DNA of 64,000 nt from Comamonas sp. BIGb0124. GTDB lineage: Bacteria > Pseudomonadota > Gammaproteobacteria > Burkholderiales > Burkholderiaceae_C. The DNA is taken from the NCBI RefSeq assembly GCF_003752175.1, contig NZ_RJVF01000016.1, forward strand, positions 62,001 to 126,000, in the 5' to 3' direction. Position numbers and translations under genes: made by a program. A model generated the notes under the pieces. That model was given only the letters and a program-made list of their open reading frames with translations, was not told the origin of the DNA and did not search any database. Shown here in pieces: positions 35,139 through 44,537 of this stretch (position 1 is its first letter; every line of letters starts with the position of its first letter).

Positions 35139-37291
35139 GCACCGAGCGGTCCGCCGCCGCAGGGACCTTCTTTTTTGTCGTGGGCCCCAGCGGTGCGGGC
35201 AAGGACACGCTGATCGACGGCGCGCGCCAGGCCCTGGCCGGCCGGCCCTATGTGTTTGCACGCCGGGTCATCACCCGGCCGGCCGGCGCGGCGGGCGAGG
35301 ACCACGAGGCCGAAACGGCCGAAGGTTTCGAGAGGCGCCGGGCCGCGGGCGATTTCCTGATGACCTGGCGTGCCCATGGCCTGGATTACGGCCTGCCGGC
35401 GAGCTTGCTGGGCGTGCTGGCTGCGGGCTCGCACGTGGTGGCCAACGGGTCGCGTGCCATGGTGGCGACGCTTGCCGAACGCCTGCCCGGCCTGGTGGTG
35501 GTCGAGGTCTGCGCGCCGCCCGAAGTGCTGGCCCGGCGCATTGCCGGACGCGGGCGCGAGACGGCCCAGGAGGTACTGGCCCGTCTGGCCCGCCAGGTCG
35601 ATCCCCTGCCGACCGGCCTGCTGCGCCAGCGGGTGGTCAACGACGGCGATCCGGCGCAAGGCATCGCCCGTTTTCTGCAGGTGCTGAGCCAGCCCGTGAC
35701 GAACCGCGTGGTTCGCCGGCTGGGTCTGGACACGGGGGGTGAAAGCCTGGTGCTGGCGCCTTGCGCGAGCTGGCCGGCCGCCAGCCGCCTGCGTCTGCAA
35801 GGGCCGGCCGGTGCGCTGGCCGATGTGCGGGTGCTGGCCCGGATGCATCCGCACGAGCCGGTTCGCATGCGGGCGGCCTTGCAGGCGAATGTGCAGGCAC
35901 GGGTGGCGACCTGCGTGTCGGCAGCGCCGCAGGATGTACTCGCCGAGGTCGCTCCTGCGCTGCAGACGGGCGAGCTGGGCTTGCCTTCCGGCCTGATGCA
36001 GCGTCTGGGGCTGGACGAGGGGCAGACGGTGCGTGTGCTGCCCACGCTGGAGGCCAGCAGCCGGACCTGGCTGGGGCACAAGCTACGCGGCGGGCGGCTG
36101 GCGGCATCCGAATACGAGGCGGTGTTTCTCGATGCGCTGGATGGCCGCTACACCGAAGCCGAGCTCACGGCGTTTCTGGTGGCCACGACGCGGGCGCTGG
36201 ATGCCGACGAGACCCTGGCGTTGGCGCAGGCCCGCACCCGGCTGGCCAAGCCCATGGTGTGGGACGAGGCCATGGTGGTGGACAAGCACTCGCTGGGGGG
36301 CGTGCCGGGCAGCCGCATCACGCTCGTCGTGGTGCCGATCGTGGCGGCGCATGGGCTGGCCATGCCCAAGGCGTCGTCGCGTGCCATTACGTCGGCAGCC
36401 GGCACGGCCGATGCGATGGCCGTGCTGGCCAACGTGGTTTTGTCGCCGCAGGACGTGCGGCGCTGCGTGCGCGAGGCACGGGCCTGCATCGCCTGGAACG
36501 GCCGCATCAGCCATTCGGTGATCGACGACGTGATGAACCGCATCACCCGCCCGATGGGGCTGGAGACCGGGGCCTGGTCGGTCGCCTCCATCCTGTCGAA
36601 GAAGGTGACGGCGGGGGTGACCCATCTGCTGGTGGATGTGCCTTACGGGCCGCACACCAAACAAGCCGACGAAACCCAGGCGCAGGCGCTCTGCACCTTG
36701 TTCGAACAGGTGGGCCGGGGGCTGGGACTGACGGTGCGTGCGCTGGCCACCGACGGCACGCGGCCGATCGGCCGAGGGATCGGTCCGGCGCTGGAAGTGC
36801 GCGACGTGCAGCAGGTGTTGGCGCGCGATCCGGCCGCACCGCACGATCTGCGGGCCAAGGCCTTGCGTTTTGCGGCGCATGTCCTGGCTTGGGATCCGGC
36901 CGTCGGCTCGGTCGAGCGCGGGCTGGAGGTGGCCCGCCATCTGTTGGACAGCGGCGCGGCGCAGACGGCCCTGGCGCGCATCGTGGCGGCCCAGGGGCCG
37001 GCCGCAGCGGTGGCGCCGGCGTCGCATTCGGCCGAGATCGATGCCGGGTGTTCGGGCCGTGTCGTCGAGATCGACGGCTGGACCGTCGCCGGCCTGGCGC
37101 GCTCGGCCGGTGCGCCGCAGCACCCGGGCGCGGGCATCGACCTGTTGTGCGGCGTGGGCGACACGGTGCAGGCCGGACAGGCCCTGTACCGCGTTCACGC
37201 GGCCAGCGAGACGCTGCTGCAGTCGGTGCTGGCCCAGGCGGCTGCGGTGCCAGGCGGCGGTGTTCGCGTGGCCGGCGGCGACATGGCGTGA
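35135..37291 (+). CDS. Fusion: PhnN ribose-1,5-bisphosphate phosphokinase + type-2 thymidine/AMP phosphorylase
   Basis: One 718-residue open frame with two enzymes. Residues 1 to about 186 are PhnN: P-loop GPSGAGKDT at 17-25, RRVITRP, and a guanylate-kinase-like fold; PhnN phosphorylates ribose 1,5-bisphosphate to PRPP. From about residue 187 ([10 protein letters not shown]) begins a complete type-2 thymidine phosphorylase-like protein with its own N-terminal domain, the phosphate/nucleoside motif VDKHSLGG (Lys384, His385, Ser386), [13 protein letters not shown] near 413 and ILSKKVTAG with Lys489-Lys490. Archaeal relatives are AMP/NMP phosphorylases yielding a base and ribose 1,5-bisphosphate, the substrate of PhnN. 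The fusion therefore joins consecutive steps. The start overlaps the nadC stop (ATGA). No other phosphonate (phn) genes are present. The function is inferred; substrate preference is unknown. Confidence 0.8.
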   Translation: MSTERSAAAGTFFFVVGPSGAGKDTLIDGARQALAGRPYVFARRVITRPAGAAGEDHEAETAEGFERRRAAGDFLMTWRAHGLDYGLPASLLGVLAAGSHVVANGSRAMVATLAERLPGLVVVEVCAPPEVLARRIAGRGRETAQEVLARLARQVDPLPTGLLRQRVVNDGDPAQGIARFLQVLSQPVTNRVVRRLGLDTGGESLVLAPCASWPAASRLRLQGPAGALADVRVLARMHPHEPVRMRAALQANVQARVATCVSAAPQDVLAEVAPALQTGELGLPSGLMQRLGLDEGQTVRVLPTLEASSRTWLGHKLRGGRLAASEYEAVFLDALDGRYTEAELTAFLVATTRALDADETLALAQARTRLAKPMVWDEAMVVDKHSLGGVPGSRITLVVVPIVAAHGLAMPKASSRAITSAAGTADAMAVLANVVLSPQDVRRCVREARACIAWNGRISHSVIDDVMNRITRPMGLETGAWSVASILSKKVTAGVTHLLVDVPYGPHTKQADETQAQALCTLFEQVGRGLGLTVRALATDGTRPIGRGIGPALEVRDVQQVLARDPAAPHDLRAKALRFAAHVLAWDPAVGSVERGLEVARHLLDSGAAQTALARIVAAQGPAAAVAPASHSAEIDAGCSGRVVEIDGWTVAGLARSAGAPQHPGAGIDLLCGVGDTVQAGQALYRVHAASETLLQSVLAQAAAVPGGGVRVAGGDMA

Positions 37292-37298
37292 AGTGACG

Positions 37299-37327
37299 CG
37301 ATGCGGGCGCCCGGTGCGCCCGCATCG
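37299..37327 (+). terminator. Strong hairpin after the phosphorylase fusion gene
   Basis: A perfect 12-bp inverted repeat (CGATGCGGGCGC and its complement) around a CCGGT loop, 7 bp after the stop codon. It has no U-tract; it is followed 70 bp later by a canonical terminator. Confidence 0.55.
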
Positions 37328-37398
37328 CCAACCATGCGGCTTTCCCCCGAAAGGCCGGCATGCAGTCCCGCCTGTCCTCGCGGATCGGCCGGGGCGGG

Positions 37399-37437
37399 AA
37401 ACCCCAGGTGGCTCATGACTGCCTGGGGTTTCTTTTT
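37399..37437 (+). terminator. Intrinsic terminator of the nadC-phnN/phosphorylase operon
   Basis: Arms AAACCCCAGG (37399-37408) and CCTGGGGTTT (37422-37431) with a 13-base loop, followed by TCTTTTT. It ends just 6 bp before the last codon of the convergent nicB cytochrome gene. Confidence 0.85.
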
Positions 37438-37443
37438 GGGTGG

Positions 37444-40400
37444 TCAGGGCGCATGCCCCTGCCGTACCCGGGCCACGGCGGCGGCGCTGTCCGTCCAGGC
37501 CGGTTGGTCCGGTGCGAAGCGGGCCCGCAGGTAACCGAGCAGGTCGGCGATCTGGCTGTCGTCGAGGCTGTCCTGGAAACCGGGCATGTAGCCCAGTTCG
37601 CCGTTGGCCGGGTCCTGGATGCCGTGCAGGATGACCTGGACGAGGTTGTCGGGCTGCGCGCTGTGGACGTTGGTGTTGAGCGCCAGCGAAGGCTTGACGC
37701 CGAACAGCGTCGGCCCCTGGCCCGCTTCGTGGCAGGCGGCGCAGGCGTTCTGGTAGAGGCGTTCGCCGTTGACGTGGGCGGCGTAGACGGGTGTCGCAGT
37801 CGTGCCGGCCGCCGGTGTCCGAGCGGCCGCCGCCGTGTCCGCGGGCAGCGCCGCCAGGGCCTGGGGCGCAAGGGTGGCCGGGGCTGTTGGCGTTGGCGTT
37901 GGCGTTGGCGTCCGGGCGTCTGCCGAAGCCGTCTGTGCAGGCGACTCGGGCGACAGGGCCATCAGGTAGGTCGAGATGGCGCGCACATCCTGCTCCGGCA
38001 GCTCGGCCAGGCCATGGATCACGGGAGCCATGGGGCCGGCCGCGACGCCGTGGCGGGTCGAGAAACCGGTCCGCATGTACTGGTACAGTTCCTCCGCGGT
38101 CCACGGCCGGGGTCCTTCGGCCAGCCGGTTGAGCGCGGGCGCGTTCCAGCCTTCGGCGCTGCCGCCGGCCAGGAAGTTGGCCGTGCCGGTCTTTTCGCCG
38201 CCCAGGCTGTTGCGTGGCGTGTGACAGGCGCCGCAGTGGCCCGCGCCCTGCACCAGGTAGGCGCCGCGGTTCCATTCGAGGCTCTGCGTGGGATCGGGCC
38301 GATAGGGCGTGTTGTCGTGGAACAGCATGTTCCAGCCGGCCAGCGTGGGGCGCAGGTTGTAGGGGAAGGCCAGTTCGGTCCTGGGCGGCTCGGCGCGCAC
38401 GGCGGGCTGCGACATCAGGTAGCCGTAGAGCGCCTGCATGTCGGCATCGCTCATCTTGGCGAAGGCCGTGTAGGGAAAGGCGGGGTAGAGCTGCCGGCCG
38501 TCCTGGTGCACGCCTTCGCGCATGGCCCGCTCGAAAGCGCTGTACGACCAGCGGCCGATGCCGGTGTCGTTGTCGGGCGTGATGTTGGTGCTGTAGATGG
38601 TGCCGAAGGGGGTGTCCAGCCCCAGGCCGCCCGCGTTGGCCTCGCCACCCGCCGCAGTGTGGCAGACGATGCAGTCGCCCGCGGCGGCCACTAGCCGGCC
38701 CCGCTCGATGGCGGCTGCGGAATAGAGCGAGACGTCGGGTCCGGCCGTGGGAGCGATGGGCGCCTTGACCGGCCAGGCCATGGCGGCCAGGCCCGCGGCG
38801 GCGGTTGCCCCGGCGGCCAGCCAGCCCCAGGTCTTCCTGAACCAGGCGGCAGACGAGGCACCCCGGCCGCGCACGGCCGGCGGCGCTTGCAGGGCCAGGC
38901 GCAACTGTTCGGCATCGAAGGGGGCCTGGCGCAGCCGCACGCCGGTGGCGTCGTAAATGGCATTGGCCACGGCGGCGGCGGCGGGCAGCGTGAGCACGCC
39001 GTCGAGCGCCAGGCGGCCCTGATCGACCGCCGGCCGGCTGGCGTCGGGCTCGGCGGTGGGCACGGGCAAGTCGGACGGGGTGACTGCCGGGGCGATGGCG
39101 GTCGAGGCCTGCGCGCTGCCGCCTGCGGTTTCGGGCGGCAGTGCGCCCCAGTCGTCGAAGCGCGCGGGCGCCGCCAGCAACTGGCGGGCCTGTGCCAGCA
39201 GGTGGGCGTCGTCGATCGGTGCGCTGCGTGCGGGTGACAGCGACTGGCTGTCGTGGCCGACGACGACCCGCGTCACATCGATCTGGCCGCTGGCCGGGTC
39301 GATGGCGACTTCGGCCACCCACGCGCTCCAGGCCGTGCCGCCGGCTTCGGGCGCCTGCGCATAGGCGAAGCCCCGGCCGCGCAGTCGGGTGTCGGGCCGG
39401 GTCTGCGTCGACAGCGCCTGCGCGTTGCCGGCGACGCCGCCGGCCGGCTGCCAGTCGGCGCGTGCGGCGACATCGCGGACCAGTCGGCGGGCCGGCTCGC
39501 TGGCCAGGCGCTCCAGGCGGTAGGCCACCGGGTCCTGGCCATGGCGGCGGCTGTACTCGTCGACCAGGCTTTCCTGGGCAAACACCTGTGCGGCCAGCAG
39601 GTGGGTGCCGTCCGCGTGGTTGAGCGGGGCCGCACCGGCGGCTGCCGTGCGGCGGATGGCCACCAGCTCGGCAGGAGCCGCTTCGGCCTGCGGCGTGGCC
39701 TGGGCCGGCTGGCTCAGCAGGCGGGCCAGGCTGGGCCGCACGGCCCACGGCGCTTCGGCCTGCAGGACCGGTGGGCTCGCGCTGGCCGGTGCGGTGCCGG
39801 TGTCGGCGGATTCGGCCTCGCCGTCGTCAGCCGAACCGGGTGGAGCCGACGGTGCGCCCGGCGTGCCGTCGGCGCCGTCCGTGAAGGGCGGGCAGACCGG
39901 CACGGCCAGCTCGAGCCGCACGGGCGGGCGGCTGCCTGCATGCAGGGCAACACGCACCGGACGACCGGTCGCGCGCGACAGCAGGGCCGCGTCGGCGGCG
40001 GCATCCACGGCCGAGAGGACGTCCGCCGCCGCCGTGCCGGCCGGCTCGGTGGACACCACCACGATCTGGTGTTCGTCCCACTGGAGCAGGCGGGCGAGCT
40101 CGCGGCGGCATGGGTCGAGGTGTTCGGGGGCGAGCGGCAGCCACACGGTGGCGGCGCGCTGCAGGCACCAGGCGACGGCCTCGCCCGAGACCGCTGCGCC
40201 GGCCGTACCGGGCGACCAGATGTAGCGCGTGTCGTCTGCGGCGGTGGCCGGGGTGGGGGGGCGCCGGGCCTGCGCTGCCTGCTGCAGCGTGGGGTCGGGC
40301 CTGTGCCAGCGGAGCTGCAGGCTGTCGGCGGCCTGGCGGGCCAGGATGGGCGAGACGGCGGCCAGGCCGACGTAGTGCTGGATGCGCACCGCAGCGATCA

Positions 40401-40581
40401 CGCCGGGCAGCGCCTGGGCGTGGGCCAGATCCATCGATTCGAGCAGATCGCCGCGGTAGCGGCTGCCGTCCCACGCCAGGGTCGGCGGCCGCAGCACGGC
40501 GCCGTGCAGGACCTCGCGCGGCAGCGTGGGCGGGGGGGAGGGCGGGGCCTTGGGGCTGGCCTGCGGATCCGTGAGGTCCAT
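37444..40581 (-). CDS. nicB: Nicotinate dehydrogenase cytochrome subunit with degenerate molybdopterin-type domain (NicB, tri-haem)
   Basis: A 1045-residue protein. Residues about 24-560 align by eye with the hammerhead and second Mo-binding region of the catalytic subunit at 46,317, but key residues are gone: the GAGE with catalytic Glu is replaced by LDGVLTLP just before the shared AxANAxYDATG segment. A membrane helix follows (about 568-588), then three cytochrome c domains with CIVCH (about 635), CGACH (about 782) and CAACH (about 946). Domains two and three are joined by a TPTPTPTPT linker. Electrons from NicA's 2Fe-2S clusters are expected to pass through the haems to the respiratory chain. 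In Pseudomonas NicB the Mo and cytochrome parts are one chain; here they are separate. It is the last gene of nicC-nicA-nicB. Confidence 0.82.
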   Translation of the reverse strand: MDLTDPQASPKAPPSPPPTLPREVLHGAVLRPPTLAWDGSRYRGDLLESMDLAHAQALPGVIAAVRIQHYVGLAAVSPILARQAADSLQLRWHRPDPTLQQAAQARRPPTPATAADDTRYIWSPGTAGAAVSGEAVAWCLQRAATVWLPLAPEHLDPCRRELARLLQWDEHQIVVVSTEPAGTAAADVLSAVDAAADAALLSRATGRPVRVALHAGSRPPVRLELAVPVCPPFTDGADGTPGAPSAPPGSADDGEAESADTGTAPASASPPVLQAEAPWAVRPSLARLLSQPAQATPQAEAAPAELVAIRRTAAAGAAPLNHADGTHLLAAQVFAQESLVDEYSRRHGQDPVAYRLERLASEPARRLVRDVAARADWQPAGGVAGNAQALSTQTRPDTRLRGRGFAYAQAPEAGGTAWSAWVAEVAIDPASGQIDVTRVVVGHDSQSLSPARSAPIDDAHLLAQARQLLAAPARFDDWGALPPETAGGSAQASTAIAPAVTPSDLPVPTAEPDASRPAVDQGRLALDGVLTLPAAAAVANAIYDATGVRLRQAPFDAEQLRLALQAPPAVRGRGASSAAWFRKTWGWLAAGATAAAGLAAMAWPVKAPIAPTAGPDVSLYSAAAIERGRLVAAAGDCIVCHTAAGGEANAGGLGLDTPFGTIYSTNITPDNDTGIGRWSYSAFERAMREGVHQDGRQLYPAFPYTAFAKMSDADMQALYGYLMSQPAVRAEPPRTELAFPYNLRPTLAGWNMLFHDNTPYRPDPTQSLEWNRGAYLVQGAGHCGACHTPRNSLGGEKTGTANFLAGGSAEGWNAPALNRLAEGPRPWTAEELYQYMRTGFSTRHGVAAGPMAPVIHGLAELPEQDVRAISTYLMALSPESPAQTASADARTPTPTPTPTAPATLAPQALAALPADTAAAARTPAAGTTATPVYAAHVNGERLYQNACAACHEAGQGPTLFGVKPSLALNTNVHSAQPDNLVQVILHGIQDPANGELGYMPGFQDSLDDSQIADLLGYLRARFAPDQPAWTDSAAAVARVRQGHAP
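37886..37909. repeat. Four tandem GTTGGC hexamers encoding a Thr-Pro linker
   Basis: In-frame hexanucleotide repeat on the minus strand encoding alternating Pro-Thr between the second and third haem domains of the cytochrome subunit. Copy-number change would alter linker length without a frameshift. Confidence 0.85.
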
Positions 40582-40604
40582 GGGGTTCGGGGGGCTGTGG
40601 GCTG

Positions 40605-41183
40605 TCAATCGGCGCCGGGCGGCATATCGTCCGGAGTGGCCAATGGGCCCAATCGGGCCGATGCGGCTGCATGGAGATCCACGGCCCGGTGGGCGGCCCG
40701 CAGGATCTCGATATGGGTGCCGCAGCGGCACAGGTTGTGGTGCAGTTCCTGGCGGATCTCGTGGTCGGTGGGCTGCGGCTTGCGGCGCAGCAGGGCCTCG
40801 GTGGTCATGATCATGCCGTTGAGGCAGTAACCGCACTGCGCGGCCTGGCAGTCGATGAAGGCCTGCTGCGTGGGGCCGGGCCGGCCGGCGCAGGCCAGTC
40901 CTTCGAGGGTGGTCACGCGGCGTCCGGCCACGCCCTTGACGGGGATCACGCACGAGCGGGCGGCCACACCGTCGACCAGCACGGTGCAGGCCCCGCATTC
41001 ACCCAGACCGCAACCGTACTTGGGGCCGTTGAGTTCGAGGTCGTTGCGCAGCACGTAGAGCAGCGGCGTGCCCGGAGCCGCCGCCACCCGGCAGGCCTGG
41101 CCGTTGACCTCGAGGGTCAGCGGCTCGGACGTGCCGGTCGGGGCGGGCGCGGGGTGGACGTGCGGGGATGGACTGCTGCTCAT
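40605..41183 (-). CDS. nicA: Nicotinate dehydrogenase small subunit, 2Fe-2S ferredoxin type
   Basis: A 192-residue iron-sulfur subunit of the xanthine oxidase family. The plant-ferredoxin-like cluster ligands are in YGCGLGECGACTVLVDG with a fourth Cys in RSCVIP; the second, all-helical cluster domain has CQAAQCGYC and LCRCGTH. It carries electrons from the Mo centre during hydroxylation of nicotinate to 6-hydroxynicotinate. Both ends are longer than usual by about 20 residues of Pro/Ala-rich sequence. It lies 131 bp after nicC and 23 bp before the cytochrome subunit on the same strand. Confidence 0.93.
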   Translation of the reverse strand: MSSSPSPHVHPAPAPTGTSEPLTLEVNGQACRVAAAPGTPLLYVLRNDLELNGPKYGCGLGECGACTVLVDGVAARSCVIPVKGVAGRRVTTLEGLACAGRPGPTQQAFIDCQAAQCGYCLNGMIMTTEALLRRKPQPTDHEIRQELHHNLCRCGTHIEILRAAHRAVDLHAAASARLGPLATPDDMPPGAD

Positions 41184-41314
41184 GATGGGGGTGCTGGAAA
41201 CGACAGGGCAGCGCGGGCCCTGTCCAGGCCCTGCGCTGCCGCATGCAGCGAACCGACGCAAGAAGCGTGCGCGTCCGATCCGCGGGACGCTGCCGGCGCC
41301 GTGTCGCCGGGCGC

Positions 41315-42625
<1,311 letters not shown>

Positions 42626-42643
42626 TCACCTGTCTTTTTTCAT

Positions 42644-42700
42644 GCACCAAATCGATGCTTTTCTATCCGTTTTGGTGAATTGAAGTGGTTGTTTTGGTGC
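42644..42700. repeat. Two direct GTTTTGGTG repeats and one inverted GCACCAAA in the nic promoter region
   Basis: GTTTTGGTG occurs at 42669-42677 and 42691-42699, with starts 22 bp apart (about two helical turns). GCACCAAA, the inverse of the second copy's TTTGGTGC, is at 42644-42651. A possible binding site for a second regulator or an architectural protein. Confidence 0.45.
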
Positions 42701-42725
42701 GGTTTTCCTTGGTGTCGAAATAGGT

Positions 42726-42754
42726 TTGTCAGACGGCGTGCGATCTGTGAGAAT
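42726..42754 (+). promoter_or_regulatory. Putative promoter of the nicE-D-X-F-B operon
   Basis: TTGTCA (42726-42731) and GAGAAT (42749-42754) separated by 17 bp. Operator-like site d begins at the last base of the -10 hexamer, an arrangement suited to repression. Confidence 0.45.
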
Positions 42755-42772
42755 CAAGTGTGTACGCCTAAA
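42754..42772. promoter_or_regulatory. NicR-type operator-like palindrome, site d (nicE side)
   Basis: TCAAGTGT and ACGCCTAAA around GT. In reverse orientation it matches the same pattern as sites a and c. It is 57 bp upstream of the nicE start. Confidence 0.58.
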
Positions 42773-42828
42773 TGTGGGCTCTTTTCAAAGCGCATCCAGA
42801 CCGCTGCGCCACCAACGGGAAAACAACC

Positions 42829-43596
42829 ATGAGCAAGACCTACCGCATCGGCCAGATCGTGCCGAGCTCCAACACCACGATGGAAACCGAAGTGCCGGCC
42901 ATGCTGCTGGCCCACCAGCAGATCCGCCCGCACGACCGCTTCACCTTCCATTCCAGCCGCATGCGCATGAAGACCGTGCAGAAGGACGAACTGGCTGCGA
43001 TGGATGCCGAAAGCGACCGCTGCGCGCTCGAGCTCAGCGATGCGCAGGTCGACGTGCTGGGTTATGCCTGCCTGGTGGCCATCATGGCCATGGGGCACGG
43101 TTACCACCGGGTCTCGCAGGCCCGCCTGACCGAACGCACGGCCAGCAACGGCGCCACGGCGCCGGTGATCACCAGCGCGGGCGCGCTGGTCGATGCGCTG
43201 AAGGTGATGGGTGCCAAGAAGATCGCGCTGGTGGCGCCCTACATGCTGCCGCTCACGCAACTGGTGCGGGACTACATCGCCAACGAAGGCTTCGAGATCG
43301 TCGACTGGCGCGCCCTCGAGATCCCCGACAACCTCGATGTCGGCCGCCACGACCCGGCCAGGCTGCCCGGCATCGTCGCCGGCATGAACGTGGCCGATGC
43401 CGACGTCATCGTGCTGTCGGCCTGCGTGCAGATGCCTTCGCTGCCGGCGGTCGCGCAGGTCGAGGCCCAGACCGGCAAGCCGGTGCTGACGGCGGCCATC
43501 GCCACCACATACGCGATCCTGAAGGAGCTCAAGCTCGATCCGGTGGTGCCGGGCGCGGGGGCCTTGCTGTCGGGCGCCTATCCCTACGCCGACTGA
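42829..43596 (+). CDS. nicE: Maleate cis-trans isomerase
   Basis: A 255-residue Asp/Glu racemase-superfamily isomerase converting maleate to fumarate, the last step of nicotinate degradation. The two catalytic cysteines are at residues 81 (GYACLVAIM) and 199 (SACVQMPS); their spacing of 118 is that expected for maleate isomerase. The N-terminal substrate loop PSSNTTMETE is present. ATG 42829 is chosen because it directly precedes the first strand (TYRIGQIVPSSN); an upstream ATG at 42772 overlaps operator-like site d. First gene of the rightward nic operon. Confidence 0.94.
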   Translation: MSKTYRIGQIVPSSNTTMETEVPAMLLAHQQIRPHDRFTFHSSRMRMKTVQKDELAAMDAESDRCALELSDAQVDVLGYACLVAIMAMGHGYHRVSQARLTERTASNGATAPVITSAGALVDALKVMGAKKIALVAPYMLPLTQLVRDYIANEGFEIVDWRALEIPDNLDVGRHDPARLPGIVAGMNVADADVIVLSACVQMPSLPAVAQVEAQTGKPVLTAAIATTYAILKELKLDPVVPGAGALLSGAYPYAD

Positions 43597-43648
43597 CGAA
43601 GCGCCCGGCGCGTCGTCGTCCTGTCACGGTCCTTGCTTGGAGTTCTGC

Positions 43649-44473
43649 ATGAGCAATTTTCTTTACGGCGCCAACGTGCATGCCAACGGCATCCGCCAGC
43701 ACGTGCTGCGTTACGGCGGCAGCGACGGCGAGCGCGCCAGGCGCGATCCCGTCATCCTGATTCCCGGCATCACCAGCCCGGCGGTGACCTGGGGCTTCGT
43801 GGCCGAACGCTTCGGCCGCCACGTCGACACCTATGTGCTGGACGTGCGGGGCCGCGGCCTGTCGTCGTCCGGCCCGGGGCTGGACTACAGCCTGGACGCC
43901 CAGGCCGCCGACGTCGTCGCCCTGGCGCAGGCGCTGGGCCTGAAACGCTATACGCTGGTCGGCCACTCGATGGGCGGCCGCATCGCGGTGCGTGCGGCGC
44001 GCAGCCAGCCGGCCGGCCTGTCGCAGCTGATCATCGTCGATCCGCCGGTCTCCGGGCCCGGGCGGCGGGCCTATCCGGCCAAGCTGCCCTGGTACGTGGA
44101 TTCCATCCGGCAGGCGACGCGGGGCATGTCGGCCGAAGACATGAAGGCCTTCTGCCCGACCTGGACCGAGGCGCAGCGCCAGTTGCGTGCCCAGTGGCTG
44201 CACACCTGCCACGAGCCCGCCATCGTGCAGAGCTTCGAGGACTTCGGCACCGACGACATCCATGCCGATCTGCCGCATATCAAGCATCCGCTGCGCCTGA
44301 TCACCGCCGAACGCGGCGACGTGGTGCGCGACGACGACGTGGCCGAGTGGCAGCAACTGGCTCCGCAGACCCAGCACCATCGCGTGCCTGCGGCCGGCCA
44401 CATGATTCCCTGGGACAACGAGGAAGGTTTCTACGCCGCCTTCGACGACGTCCTGGGCCACCGGCTGGACTGA
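43649..44473 (+). CDS. nicD: N-formylmaleamate deformylase
   Basis: A 274-residue alpha/beta hydrolase that releases formate from N-formylmaleamate to give maleamate. The nucleophile elbow GHSMGG has Ser107, with Asp131 (IIVDPP) and His251 (AGHMIPW) as partners. This triad is shifted by exactly six residues from Pseudomonas putida NicD (Ser101, Asp125, His245, recalled from the literature), which strongly supports the assignment. It lies 52 bp after nicE. Confidence 0.95.
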   Translation: MSNFLYGANVHANGIRQHVLRYGGSDGERARRDPVILIPGITSPAVTWGFVAERFGRHVDTYVLDVRGRGLSSSGPGLDYSLDAQAADVVALAQALGLKRYTLVGHSMGGRIAVRAARSQPAGLSQLIIVDPPVSGPGRRAYPAKLPWYVDSIRQATRGMSAEDMKAFCPTWTEAQRQLRAQWLHTCHEPAIVQSFEDFGTDDIHADLPHIKHPLRLITAERGDVVRDDDVAEWQQLAPQTQHHRVPAAGHMIPWDNEEGFYAAFDDVLGHRLD

Positions 44474-44537
44474 GGGCCGTCCGCCCCGTTCCGCCGCCCG
44501 ACCGATCCCCTTTCTTCCTTATGCAGGAGAGCACACC

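Noticed and set aside
35135-37291. A phosphonate (phn) utilisation locus, because of PhnN
   Set aside because: No phnG-M, C-P lyase or phosphonate transporter genes are nearby; PhnN is fused to a phosphorylase, which points to ribose 1,5-bisphosphate recycling.
37444-40581. The cytochrome subunit as a decayed pseudogene
   Set aside because: The frame is intact over 1045 residues, three haem motifs and the membrane helix are preserved; only the Mo-type domain is degenerate.
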